64,000 nt of DNA from positions 434,001 through 498,000 of the forward strand of contig NW_027490127.1 of NCBI RefSeq assembly GCF_050948175.1, read 5' to 3'. Origin of the DNA: Xylocopa sonorina. Lineage: Eukaryota; Arthropoda; Insecta; Hymenoptera; Apidae. Below the pieces are notes generated by a model. The model had not been told where the DNA came from, ran no database searches, and worked only from the letters and a program-made list of their open reading frames with translations. A program made the translations under genes and the position numbers. How positions within the stretch are numbered: position 1 is the stretch's first letter; every line of letters starts with the position of its first letter. Below, piece by piece: positions 10,190 to 21,300 of this stretch.

Positions 10190-10640
10190 GGACATCAAAA
10201 CGTGTTTGTCGTCTATTCAGTCACGAATGAATTACTCGTAACCACACAAATTCACCTTTTAATTACGCGAATCTCGGCATTCCAAGAAAACGCTGCTCCG
10301 TACCCACCGCTGTTCTAAACACAATGTACACAATAGCAAAACACTCCACCACGGCAACCTTTAAAGCAAGGGTCAGAGATTATGAACGAGATCTGACCTT
10401 TCTTACAGTCGCAAATATCCCATCATTCATTCCCGATAAACTCATTAATCATTCGGCTATCGAGATTCCGAGAAATCTACAACTAGCCGATGCAACTTTT
10501 TATCGTCCAGCGCCAGTCGACCTGCTCCTCGGCGCTTGAGTCGCCCTAACGTTTCTACAGATTTAAATCTTCAAAAAACATGGTTCGGATGTGTAACCGG
10601 AGAGAGTGCCTAACCACGTCCCCAACTTATAATATCATTC
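10190..10640 (+). pseudogene. BEL/Pao protease / RT-linker relic
   Basis: Pieces near 10200 resemble the start of the aspartic protease (NELLVTTQIHLL), although the active-site Asp motif is not found. The frame at 10324-10539 reads DYERDLTFLTVANIPSF, then LINHSAIEIPRNLQLADATF and YRPAPVDLLLGA. This is the conserved BEL/Pao block between protease and RT. After a TGA it continues VALTFLQI and then fades into satellite. The true start is unknown, and the piece is only about 100-150 codons of pol. Confidence 0.7.
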
Positions 10641-10660
10641 CACCACGTTACTACGTTAGT

Positions 10661-11216
10661 AGTTACTACTGTTCGCGTCCTTTCGAAGTGTAGAAGCAGC
10701 CAAGAATAATGCTGAGCATAGAAACTACAGCTTACTTACTTCGATACGTTGAAATATGATGCGTTAGCGCATGACACAGAGCATTAGGACTCCACTGCTT
10801 TTACACACAGACACTATCATGCGAATACCCATTGCATGGATATGTAGAATTCACATTCTTTTTAGGTGTAGAAGCAGGTAAGCATTATACTATGCATGAA
10901 AGGTTACAGCTTGTATACTTTGATACGTTGAAACTCGGTGCGCCATCGCATTGCATGGAGCATTAGAACTCTACTGCTTTGACACGCAGATACTATGAAG
11001 CGCCATTCTGTTGCGTGTAGCGTTGAATTCACATCCTTTTAAAACGCCAAAGCTGATAAACATAATACTATGCATAGAAGATTACAGCATACTTTGAAAC
11101 GTTGGAATGAGTTGCGCAATCGCACTGGATGGAGCAATAGAACTCCAATGCTTTGACACGCAGACACTATGAAGCGCCAGTCCGTTGCATGGGTCGGTAG
11201 AATAAACGTTCATTAA
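10661..11216 (-). repeat. Satellite A array, about 3 monomers
   Basis: Landmarks GAAGTGTAGAAGCAG, CGCATTGCATGGAGCATTAG, TTTGACACGCAGA and CTATGAAGCGCCA recur every 175 bp or so, in the same orientation as 4.6-5.8 kb. Interrupted at 11216 by an LTR. Confidence 0.83.
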
Positions 11217-11545
11217 TATTGAATTATTGGTAGTAATAATAAATGAAAAGCTGCCCAGAGTTCTTTATAGTCTTTAACATTATACCTAAAGTTCGAAGGC
11301 ACGTCCGTACGCTTTGAAAGCTCTACTAATTTTGCGGATTTCGCATAGGAAATTTAGGATCCTCCCCACCAAAAGAGAATTGACGACGCAAAGTCTGCAC
11401 GTGTTATTCTTTCAGGCCTCTAGGTATAAACATTCGGGAACCTTACTCGAACTGATAAAACTATTCCACAGTTTATATACTGGATTATATTTCCGAACAC
11501 AAGATTCACTTTTGTTGCACCGTTGACGTGTGAAATAATCCAACA
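11217..11545 (-). mobile_element. Solo copia LTR, inverted copy of 5822-6147
   Basis: The reverse complement starts TGTTGGATTATTTCACACG and ends ...AATAATTCAATA. It aligns over its full length with 5822-6147. No coding or primer-binding site follows, and satellite A continues on both sides, so it is a solo LTR produced by LTR-LTR recombination or a truncated insertion. Divergence from the other copy is considerable, which indicates an old insertion. Confidence 0.75.
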
Positions 11546-12070
11546 CGGACAACCATAGAATCACATTCTTTTCAAATGTAGAAGCAGATAATTGTAATGC
11601 TATATATAGAACATTACAGTTTACTTAATTCGGAACGTTGAAATGGGATGGGACATCGCGCTGCATGAAGTATGAGAAATGTGTTTCTTGGGCACGTAAA
11701 GATCTGGAAACGATATTCTGTTGCAAGCAAGTGTAGGATTCACATTCTCCTAAAGTCTAGATGCAGATGAATATAACATATTGCATAGAACATTGTAATT
11801 TACCATAAACCATTGAAATGATTTGCGACGTCGCGTTGAATGAAGCATTAGATCTCTATTTCGTCGACACGAAGACATCTAGGAATGCTAACCTATTGAA
11901 AGCAACTTTAGAATTCACATTCCTTTGAAGCGTGGAAGCAGATAAACGTAACGCATTGCATAGAATATTACATCTTACCTATTTTGAAACGTTGAATTGA
12001 AATGCGCTATCACGATCTATGATGCATGAGAATTGTAATGCTTTGGTACGCAGACAATATGAAACGCGAT
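11546..12070 (-). repeat. Satellite A array, about 3 monomers
   Basis: This continues the array beyond the solo LTR, in the same orientation and with the same landmarks (GTAGAAGCAGATAATTGTAATG, then CGTTGAAATG and GATTCACATTCTCC). The first monomer restarts about 10-15 bp upstream of the point where the left flank broke off. Confidence 0.8.
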
Positions 12071-12099
12071 CGCTTATATATATATTTTGTATAAGTCGA

Positions 12100-12600
12100 T
12101 CATTTACTTGTATCGCCCCAGTTCGCTTTCTTTCCATCGAGGCTTGCAAATCCCTCTTCGTTATTCTTGTAATTCGTACTTTGGAAGGTATATATTACGT
12201 ATTGACAGTCCGACGCTGAAAATATCTCAAACTCTTCTGCTTTACGCAACTTAGCATATATGCAACCTCCTATCAACATTATGTCTATTTTTGATTTGCT
12301 TCGGTTCTTAAAGTATGTATAGTCTTCTTTCGGATTCATCGCTATTAGATTGTTTCTTAGAGCCAGTTTGATGATATTTTCCTCTCCGTGGTTGTTCTTC
12401 TTACTACTTCAGATTACCGATGTTTCGTTCAGGTCACCTGCGATCATTATTCTGTTTGCTTTTTCTGCCTTTTCCATGTTAACCTCAATTTAGTTTATAT
12501 ATTCTTCGATTTCTTTCCGTTCCTGTTCGGCGAGAAGTGGCTGCTTATAGCTTTTGATCCTTCGACCATTGCATGAACGATTCCAGTCGAGGGGTATGAG
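12100..12600 (-). pseudogene. LINE endonuclease-domain relic
   Basis: Read on the minus strand, the stretch gives RIMIAGDLNETSVI then TGA, and later ENIIKLALRNNLIAMNP followed by DYTYFKNRSKSKIDIMLIG. This is the end of an AP-endonuclease domain of a non-LTR retrotransposon: GDLN is the catalytic G-D-x-N motif, then the TYF...IDxMLI block. Upstream of it, a possible LLAEQERKEIEEYIN can be read. There are stops, and only about 150 codons survive. No RT is present. It separates satellite A (minus) from satellite B (plus). The clade is undetermined. Confidence 0.6.
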
Positions 12601-12689
12601 GTGCCATATGTGAAAGATTTTCGATTAACGCCGGTTATCCATATTGCAGCGTCACCGTTCTTGTCTTGCAGTCAGTATTCGTCCATCTT

Positions 12690-14221
12690 GTGTCTCATGA
12701 TAAGATGTAATTCAATGCAACACGTTATGTATATCTCGTCTACACTTCAAAAGAATGTAAATCCCACACTGCCTTGTTTCGGAATAGCACTTCTAGATGT
12801 CTACATTTCGAAGCAATAGATTTCTAATGCTTCATAAAACGCGATATCGCATCTCATTTCTATGTCTCATGGTAAGATGTAATATCATTGCAACGCGATA
12901 TGTATATCTCGTCAGTACTACAAATGAATGTAAAGCCCACACTTCCTTGACACGGAATAGCGCTTCTAGATGTCTTCGTGTTGAAGCAATAGAGTTCTAA
13001 TGCTTCATAAAACGCGATATAGCATCTCATTTCTATGTTCCATGATAAGACGTAATATCAATGCAATGCGTTTCGTTTATCTCGTCAAAACTTCGAAGAA
13101 ATGTAGATCCCACATTTCCTTGCTACGAGATAGCGTTTCTATATGTATACGCTTCGAAACAATAACGTTCTAATGCTTCGTAAAACACGATATCACATCT
13201 TATTTCTATGTCTCATGATAGAATGTCGTATTCCATTGAATAACCGTAGCATTCTACGGATTATGTATATCTCCTTTACAATTCAATACAATGTAAATCC
13301 CACAATTCCTTGCTACCGGATAGCGATTCTAGATGTCTACGTTTCTAAGCAATAGAGTTCTAATTCTTCATAAAACGCGATATCGCATCTTATTTTTATG
13401 TTACATAATAAGATGTAATTCAATGCAACGCGTCATGTATATCTCTTCAACACTTCTAATGAATGTAAATCCCAAACATCCTTGCAATGTAATAGCGTTT
13501 ACAGATGTCTACGCATAGAAGCAATTGACTTCTAATGCTTCATAAAACGCGATATCGTATCTCGTTTCTATGTGTCACGATAAGATGTAATTCAATGCCT
13601 CGTGCTAAGTATATCTCGTCAGCACTTCAAATGAATGCAAATCCAACACTTCCTTGCTACGGAATATCGTCTCTTGATGTTTGCCTATCGAAGCAATAGA
13701 ATTCTAATGCTTCATAAAACGCGACATCACATCTCTTATCAATGTCTCATGATAAGGTGTAGTACCCAATGCAACGCGTTATGTACATCTCGTGTACACT
13801 TCAAAGGGATCTAAATACAGCACTTCCTTGCGACGGAATCGCGTTTCTAAATGTCTACGTATCGGAGCAATAGATTTCCAATGCAACATAAAACGCGATA
13901 TCACATCCCATTTCTATGTTTCATGATAAGATGAAATTCTATGCAATGCTTTATGTATTTCCCGACAACACTTCAAACGAATGTAAGTCCCACACTTCCT
14001 TGCGACGGAATAGCGTTCCGATATGCCTACGTATCGGAGCAATACAGTTCTAATTCTTCATAAAACACGATATGGCATCTCGTTTCTAGGTCTCATGGTA
14101 AGATGTAATATTCAATGCAACGCGTTATGTATATCTCGCCTACACTTCGAAAGAATGTGAGTCCCACACTTCGTGTCTAGGGAATAGCGTTTCTAGATGT
14201 CTACATATCGCAGCAATAGAT
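12690..14221 (+). repeat. Satellite B array, about 9 monomers, older type
   Basis: Monomers of about 174-178 bp carry AATGTAAATCCCACACTTCC, TTGCTACGGAATAGCGTTTC, GATGTCTACGTATCGAAGCA, GCTTCATAAAACGCGATATC and TCTCATGATAAGATGTAAT. This is the plus orientation of subfamily B. Compared with 34-64 kb it has CCCACA instead of GCGACA, and CATAAAACG instead of CTTAAAACG. The array ends inside a monomer where the BEL/Pao LTR begins. Confidence 0.88.
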
Positions 14222-14337
14222 ATATTTACGAAATTACTTAAATCGTCTTATTCTCAAAAATAGCCTTTTCGTCACAAACGTATAATAAATGAAGTCTTCG
14301 AAGACCCCACGTTTTATTTGTTCCGTCGGTCGGAACA
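14222..14337 (-). repeat. Truncated 3' LTR of the minus-strand BEL/Pao copy
   Basis: On the minus strand the LTR starts TGTTCCGACCGACGGAAC (containing a GTTCCG/CGGAAC stem) right after a purine-rich CGGGGGGAA tract that fits the polypurine tract. Only about 116 bp remain before satellite. It includes a perfect palindrome, GTCTTCGAAGAC, at 14294-14305. Confidence 0.6.
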
Positions 14338-14370
14338 TGTTCCCCCCGTGGAGTGACCGTGTCGATCAAT

Positions 14371-17300
14371 CTAGATCGGATTGATCTGAATATCTCCGCG
14401 ACGTCGATGGTTCACACTGTCGCCTCGAATGTGGGCAGCTCCGCTAGCTGCTTGACGTTGCGTTTGTCGACCCCCTGGCTGGTCCGTACGGTGACCGCTC
14501 TGATGATCTTGTCTGGACCTGGGTGCACCTCTTCGACCCGACCACGGTGCCACTGCAAAGGCGGGAGGTAGTCATCCCTTAAGACTACGAGGGATCCTTT
14601 CTTGATCTCGTGGTAGCCCTTGGTCCATTTTTTTCGCTCGTTCAGACGGTCGATATACTCCTTGTGCCACCTGGTTCAAAAGTCCTGCTGGACGTTCTGG
14701 ATGTGTTGCCAGTGTGAGAATCGGTTACGAGGAATATCGCTGAAATCAGTCTCGGGGAAACTCGTTAAGGACGTGCCGATCAGGAAGTGGGCCGGAGTTA
14801 GGGCCGATGGACCATTAGGATCGGATGATAATGGAGTAAGCGGGCGGGAGTTTAGGATCGCTTCGATTTCGATCGCGAACGTGTTGAACTGTTCGAACGT
14901 AAACAGTTCTTCCCCGACGTCTCGTTTGACGTGGTGTTTGAACGATTTGACAGCTGCCTCCCAAAGGCTGCCGAAATTTGGAGAAAGAGCTGATGAAATG
15001 CCATGAAATGCCACGATATTTCCTTGCCCGTGAGGAAGTGTCTTACCTTATCGTCCGTTTGCAGTTTTTGGTACAGTGCGCTTAATTCGTTATTCACTCC
15101 AACGAAATTTTGTCCCGTTGTCGGAATAAATGTACCGACAGATGCTCCTACGACCAATGGAGCGTTTCAATGCCGCGATGAACGCTTCGGTAGTCATGTC
15201 ACTGACGACCTCAAGATGGACCGCTCTCGTTGCAAAGCACACAAACACGGCTACATAGATTTTTACTCGCGTTTTTCCTTGATATAGAAAGGACCGCAAT
15301 AATCTGTTCCGCAATTATAAAAAGATCGGCATTCGGATACGCGTGCCGCGGGTAGAGTGCCCATTACGTAATTCACGGCCGGTGGTTTTACGCGGAAGCA
15401 CCTGATGCACTTCTTACCATCAATGGGCCAATACCTCTGCCTTAGTGTCGGCAGCGTGGTATTGATACCCGAATGATGTCCCTTTAAATGCGTGTGACGA
15501 ATGATCAGATCGGTGATGTGATGCGATCTTGGAGGCAGGATCGGATGTTTCTGTCCGAAGGGAATGTTTGCGTTTTGTAGTCGACCGCCTACCCGTAGAA
15601 TTCCCGTTTCGTCTAAGAATGGCTGCAGCGAGATCCCGTTACTCTTTGGATGCAGCTCTGTACCGTTCTTCAAATTTCGGATCTCCTTTTCGAACACGGA
15701 GGCCTGCACGAGCCTCAAGATCCGATCATTAGCGTCGTGGACCTCTCGTACGGTTAGAAGTCCTGCGTTACAATGATTTTTGCGAAATCGGAGACAATAC
15801 GCGACGATCGTCCTTAATTTCGCCATGTCTGAAGAGCGGCCGAGAATTTCGTTGCTACGGATGGTCGTTGCCAAGCATGTATTGGCACGAATATCGGGTA
15901 TTTCCGAAATAAGGTTGAACGTATATTTCGGCTAATCCCTGTTATTGTCGGCAAACCACGATGGTCCATGACGCCAGATGGAGGGCTTCAAGAATTCCGC
16001 CGGTGTTTGTCCTCTCTATATGAAGTCCGCTGGATTGTCGTTTGACCTGACGTGCCGCTATCGGTCTTCGCTTGGATTTCGGCCACTCTATTTGCCACGA
16101 ATGTTCTTAGCGTGGCTGGTTCGCGTTGCAGCCAATTTAAAACTATCGTGGAATCCGTCCAGAAGTTAATCCAGTCGAATCGGCGTGCATTACTATCTCG
16201 GGCGTTAGAAAATAATGACGTCAGTAGCACCGCACCGCAAAGTTCGAGACGTGCGAGGCTGACAACTTCTACTAGTACGAACCGAAATTTCGTGCATAAT
16301 AGTCTCGTTTTAATTCGTTCGCGATTGTCGACTGACCGTACTTACATGCACGATCCGTATGCTCGTTCGCTCGCGTCGCAGAACCTGTGTAATTCCACTC
16401 TTCGCACCTTCGATTGGCATACGTGTCACTCGAAGAATGACACTTTCGTTATGTAACTGCAATTCCTTCACGTACGTGGACCATTCTGTACGGAGAATTG
16501 TTGGTAGCGATTCGTCTCAGGCCAATTGCAGTTTCCAAAGGTGTTGCATAAATATTTTTGCCATTATTATTACTGGCGCCAGTAAACCTAACGGGTCGAA
16601 TATTTTTGCTATGGTGGATAAGATCGTGCGTTTGGTGATCCTCGTATCGATGTTTGGATCCACGAAATAGATGATTCGGTCGCCGAGAGTTTTCATGGTG
16701 GCTTCTCCAAAATATTTTGGGTGAATTTCGCCTTCCGGAAGTCCTGCTAAAAGTTTCGGTTCGTTCGAGACCCATTGTTGAATGTGGAGGCTGCTGCGGT
16801 TAAGTAGCTTGATTACCTGGTCCCGTAAATGTCTAGCGTCTTCGTAATTATCTGTGCCAGTTAGGAAATCGTCGACGTATAGATCTCCCTGGAGCACGGT
16901 CGATGCGAAAGGAGCATTCGCCTTTTCGTCGTCCGCTAGCTGATGAATACACCTGATGGCGGGGAAAGGTGCTAAAGATAGTCCGAACGTGACTGTATTC
17001 AGCTCGTACGCTTTCACCTTTCTGTTGTTATCTCGTCATAATATCGGCTGGTATCGACGGTCTTCCGGTCTTACGAGGAACTGCCGATACATCTTCTCGA
17101 TGTCTCTGGTTAAGACATAGGTGTGTTGACGGAACCTTATGAGAAGAGCGAATATGTCGTCCTGTATCGTTGGTCCTGCCAAAAGCGTGTCGTTCAATGA
17201 CAGTCCACTGCTCGATCTTGCAGATCCATCGAGGACGACACGAACCTTCGTTGTTGAGCTGGACAGTTTGATGACGACGTGGTGGGTGTGTTAGAAGACA

Positions 17301-18150
17301 TCCGAATCGCGTGGTTCTACCTGGCTCATGTGTCCCATCTCGAGATACTCCTCGATGACGGCGGAATATTCTCGTTTCAGCTCTGGATCTTTCATGAATT
17401 TTCGTTCGAGCGAAAGAAGACGGTTGAAGGCGCGCGACCGAGTTTCGCCTAACTGCATCTTCTTTTCATTGAACGACAGTGCAACAATGTAACGACCGGT
17501 TCGTGTCCGTTTAACGTGGTCATGAAAATGCTGCTCGCATTCCTGCTCCGCGGAAAATAGGTGTCGTACGTGTGAACCCTCTTCTAACTCCCAGAATTTT
17601 TGAAGTTCGAAATTCAGGGTTATAACGAACGTTTGATGTTTCCTCCACGACGCCGATGTGGAGACGCTCCCCCCAATAATCCATTCAAATTGTGTCGTTT
17701 GGTGGATTAATTCAGGATCGTTGTGAGGAGAAAGTTTGTACTGGCCGATGCTAAGGGACGATAAGGAGGGACCGGTGCCGATTAACATAACCACATTTGC
17801 TGGTCGATGAAATTCTGGATCTGCTAGTTTTACGTTTGCCGGAATCGGAATCTGCGCACGATCGATTTGCTCTTCCGGTATCGGTCCAGCGATTCGCGGT
17901 ATCGTAAAGAATGTGAGCTTCCGCGCGAAGCCCAATAACAGCGATTTGATCGTCGTTGAGGCAATTTATTCGCGAACTCGTGTATTTGGTTCAATGCTTG
18001 GTTGGCTGTCGTGTTATTTTTCGTGGGAAGTCCAAGCATCATTGCCAGGTCGTCTGTAATGAAGTTTGCACTCGAACAGGTGACGCTCAACGTTCTACAC
18101 TCGATTGGCTTCTGGTCGCGATCGATATCGCGGACGATCGCGGTGGCCAT
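14371..18150 (-). pseudogene. BEL/Pao pol pseudogene (PR-RT-RH-IN)
   Basis: The domains lie in canonical order on the minus strand. Protease (18150-17980) reads IECRTLSVTCSSANFITDD: the D-T-G active site has become V-T-C. The linker and RT run 17935-16517. They hold DPELKREYSAVIEEYLE, a TAA at 17293-17291, RDIEKMYRQF with the first catalytic Asp, a TGA at a conserved Trp (17038-17036), and YVDDFLTGT at 16879-16853. RNase H (16230-16080) has FWTDSTIVLNWL. Integrase starts at 15874, with its HHCC finger HLKGHHSG...CIRC near 15480-15400. The integrase triad is GTDYCGPF, IYSDNGTKF (near 15120) and FGSLWEAAVKS (near 14970). A C-terminal GSLVVLRDDYLPP block follows. At least five frame changes leave it inactive. 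Confidence 0.88.
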
Positions 18151-18300
18151 CCGTTGTGCGACTGTTGATGACTACGACCATGAACCATGGTACGAGCTTT
18201 TCGACCTTCTGTTGCAGCCATGCATTTTCCGGTTGGTGGTCCTCGTGCAGCTTCGCATTGTGTTGTTGGTTGCAGACACGTCATCCTCTGGCTCTGTAAC

Positions 18301-21300
18301 GTATACAGTTCAATAGAATGTAAATGCCACACTTCCTTACTACGGAATAGCGTTTCTAGATGTCTACATATCGGAGCAATGGAGTTCAAATGCTTCATAG
18401 AAAGCGATATTGCTTATCAATTCTATATCTTATGATAAGATGTAATCTCCAATGCAACGCGTTTTGTACATCTCGTCTACACTTCAAAAGAATATAAATC
18501 TCACAATTATATGCTACGGAATAGCGTTTCTAGATGTTTACATGTCGAAGCAAAGGTGTTCTAATGCTTCGTAAAACACGATATAGCATGTCACTTCTAT
18601 GTTTCATGATAAGACGTAATTCAAGGCAACGCGTTAATTATAACTCGTCACCACATTACAAAAATATAAATCCCACACATCCTTCCAACGGATTAGCGTT
18701 TCTGGATCTCGACGTATCGAAGCAATAGACATCTAATTCTTCATAAATCGCGATATCGGTTCTCATTACTGTGTCTCATGATAGGATGAAATATTCAATG
18801 CATCGCCTTGTATGGATCTCGTCAACACATCGAAGGAATGTAAATCCCACATATCCTTGCTACGGGATAGAATTTCTAGATATCTACGGATCGAAGGAAT
18901 AGCATTCTTAAGCTTCATAAAACGAGATAAAGCATCCCATTTCTATGTCTCATGATAACATGTAATATTAAATGCAACGCGTTATATATATCTCACCGAC
19001 GCTTCGAAGGAATGTAAAGGCCCCAAATACTTCCTAAGGAATCGCGTTTCGAAATCTCTACGTATCGAGGCAATAGAGTTCTATTGCTTCATAAAAGGCG
19101 ATATCGCATTTCATATCTATGTTTCATGATCAGATGTAATATTCATTGCAAGGTGTTATGTATACCTCGTCTACCCTTCAAAGGAATGTAAGTGCCACAC
19201 TACCTTGCTAGGAAATAGCGTTTGCAGATGTCTACGTATCGTTACAATAGAGTTCCAATGCTTCTTAAAACGCGATATCGCATCTCATTTCTATGTTTCA
19301 TGATAAGTTGTAATATTCATTGCGAAGTGTTATGTATACATCCTCTACACTTCAAGTGAATTCAAATGCGAAACTTCCTTCCTAGGAAATGGAGTTTGCA
19401 GATGTCTACGTATCATAGCAATAGAGTTCTAATGCTACTTAAATCGCGATATCGCATCTCATTTCTATGTTTCGTGATAAGATATAATATTCATTGTGGA
19501 TTGTTATGTATACCTCATACTCACTACAAAGGAATGTAAATGCGACACTTCCTTGCTATTAAACAGCATTTGCAGATGTCTACGTATCGTAGCAATAGAA
19601 TTCTAATGCCTTTTAAACCGCGATATCGCATCTCATTTCTAAGTCCCATGATAAGATATAATATTCATTGTGGAGTGTTACGTATACCCCGTATTCCGCT
19701 CAAAAGAATGTAAATGCGACACCTCCTTCCTAGGAAATAGCGTTTACAGATGTCTACGCATCGAAGCAATTGAGTTCTAATGCTTCTTATATTGCGATAC
19801 CGCATTTCATTTCTATGTTTCATGATAAGATATAATATTCATTGCGAAGTGTCATGTATTCCTCGTATTCACTTCAAAAGAATGTAAATGCGACACTTCC
19901 TTGCTAGGAAATAGCGTTTGGAGATGTCTACGTATCGTAGCAATGGAGTTCTAATGCTTCTAAAAATGCGATATCGCATTTCATTTCTATGTTTCATGAT
20001 AAGATATAATATTCATTGCGACGTGTCATGTATACCTCGTATTCACTTCAAAAGAATGTAAATGCGACACTTCCTTGCTAGGAAATAGCGTTTGCAGATC
20101 TCTACGTATGGAAGCAATAGAGTTCTAACGCTTCTTCAAAAGCGATATCGCATTTCATTTCTATGTTTCATGATAAGATATAATATTCAATGCGAAGTGT
20201 CATATGTACCTTGTATTCACTTCAAAAGAATGTAAATCCGACACTTCCTTGCTAGGACTTAGCGTCTGCAGATCTCTACGTATCGTAGCAATTGAGTTCA
20301 ATGCTTCTTAAAACGCGATATCGCATCTCATTTCTATGTTTCATGATAAGATATAATGTTCATTGTGAAGAGCCATGTATACCTCGTATTCACTTCAAAA
20401 GAATGTAAATGCGACACTTCCTTCCTAGGAAATAGCGTTTGCAGATCTCTACGTATCGTAGCAATTGAGTTCAATGCTTCCTAAAACGCGATATCGCATC
20501 TCATTTCTATGTTTCATGATAAGATATAATGTTCATTGCGAAGAGCCATGTATACCTTGTATTCACTTCAGAAGAATGTAAATGCGACACTTCCTTCCTA
20601 GGAAATAGCGTTTGCAGATCTCTACGTATCGAAGCAATACAGTTCTAATGCTTCTTAAAACGCGATAGCGCATCTCACTTCTATGTTTCATGATAAGATA
20701 TAATATTCATTGCGACGTGTCATGTATACCTCGTATTCACTTCAAAAGAATGTAAATGCGACACTTCCTTGCTGGGAAGTACCGTTTGCAGATGTCTACG
20801 TATCGACGAATTAGACTTCTAATGCTTCTTAAAACGCGATATCGCATGTCATTGCTATGTCTCATGATAAGATATAATGTTCATTGCGAAGTGTTATGTT
20901 TTCCTCGTCTACACTTCAAATGAATGTAAATCCGACACTTCCTTTCTAGTAAATTACGTTTCCAGATGTCTACATATCGAAGCAATATAGTTCCAGTGCT
21001 TCTTAAAACGCAATATCGCATCTCATTTCTGTGTTTCGTAATAAGATATAATATTCATTGTGGAGAGTTACGTATACCCCGTATTCCGCTCAAAAGAATG
21101 TAAATGCGACACTTCCATGATAGGAAATAGCGTTTGCAGATGTCTCCGCATCGAGGCAACAGGGTCCTAATTCTTCTTAAAACACGATATCACATCTCAC
21201 TTCTATGTCACGCGATAAGATACAATATTCATTGCGAAGTGTCATGTATACCTCGTATTCACTTCAAAAGAATGTAAATGCGAAACTTCCTTCCTAGGAA

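Larger units (their letters stand above)
8451..10660 (+). mobile_element. BEL/Pao retrotransposon relic (LTR, gag, protease region)
   Basis: An LTR-like segment starts TGTTAGAGTGCACG at 8451 and holds a TATA-like TTATAAAAAC near 8597. The LTR end and primer-binding site cannot be fixed. Gag relics follow at 8762-10120 and protease-to-RT linker relics at 10190-10560. The copy ends against satellite at about 10660, so RT, RNase H, integrase and the 3' LTR are missing. The LTR sequence differs from the LTR of the second BEL/Pao copy at 14.3 kb, so two families are present. Confidence 0.72.
14222..18300 (-). mobile_element. BEL/Pao retrotransposon relic, pol plus partial 3' LTR
   Basis: A minus-strand copy lies within satellite B and is truncated on both sides. 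The gag end and 5' LTR are missing at 18300, and most of the 3' LTR is missing at 14222. Satellite runs in the same orientation on both sides, but the monomer phase does not match across the element, so the insertion or truncation removed some satellite. Its codon content and GC are clearly higher than those of the surrounding satellite. Confidence 0.85.

Noticed and set aside
14371..16775. Several plus-strand open frames opposite the BEL/Pao pol
   Set aside because: They are shadows of the minus-strand pol reading, with no motifs of their own.
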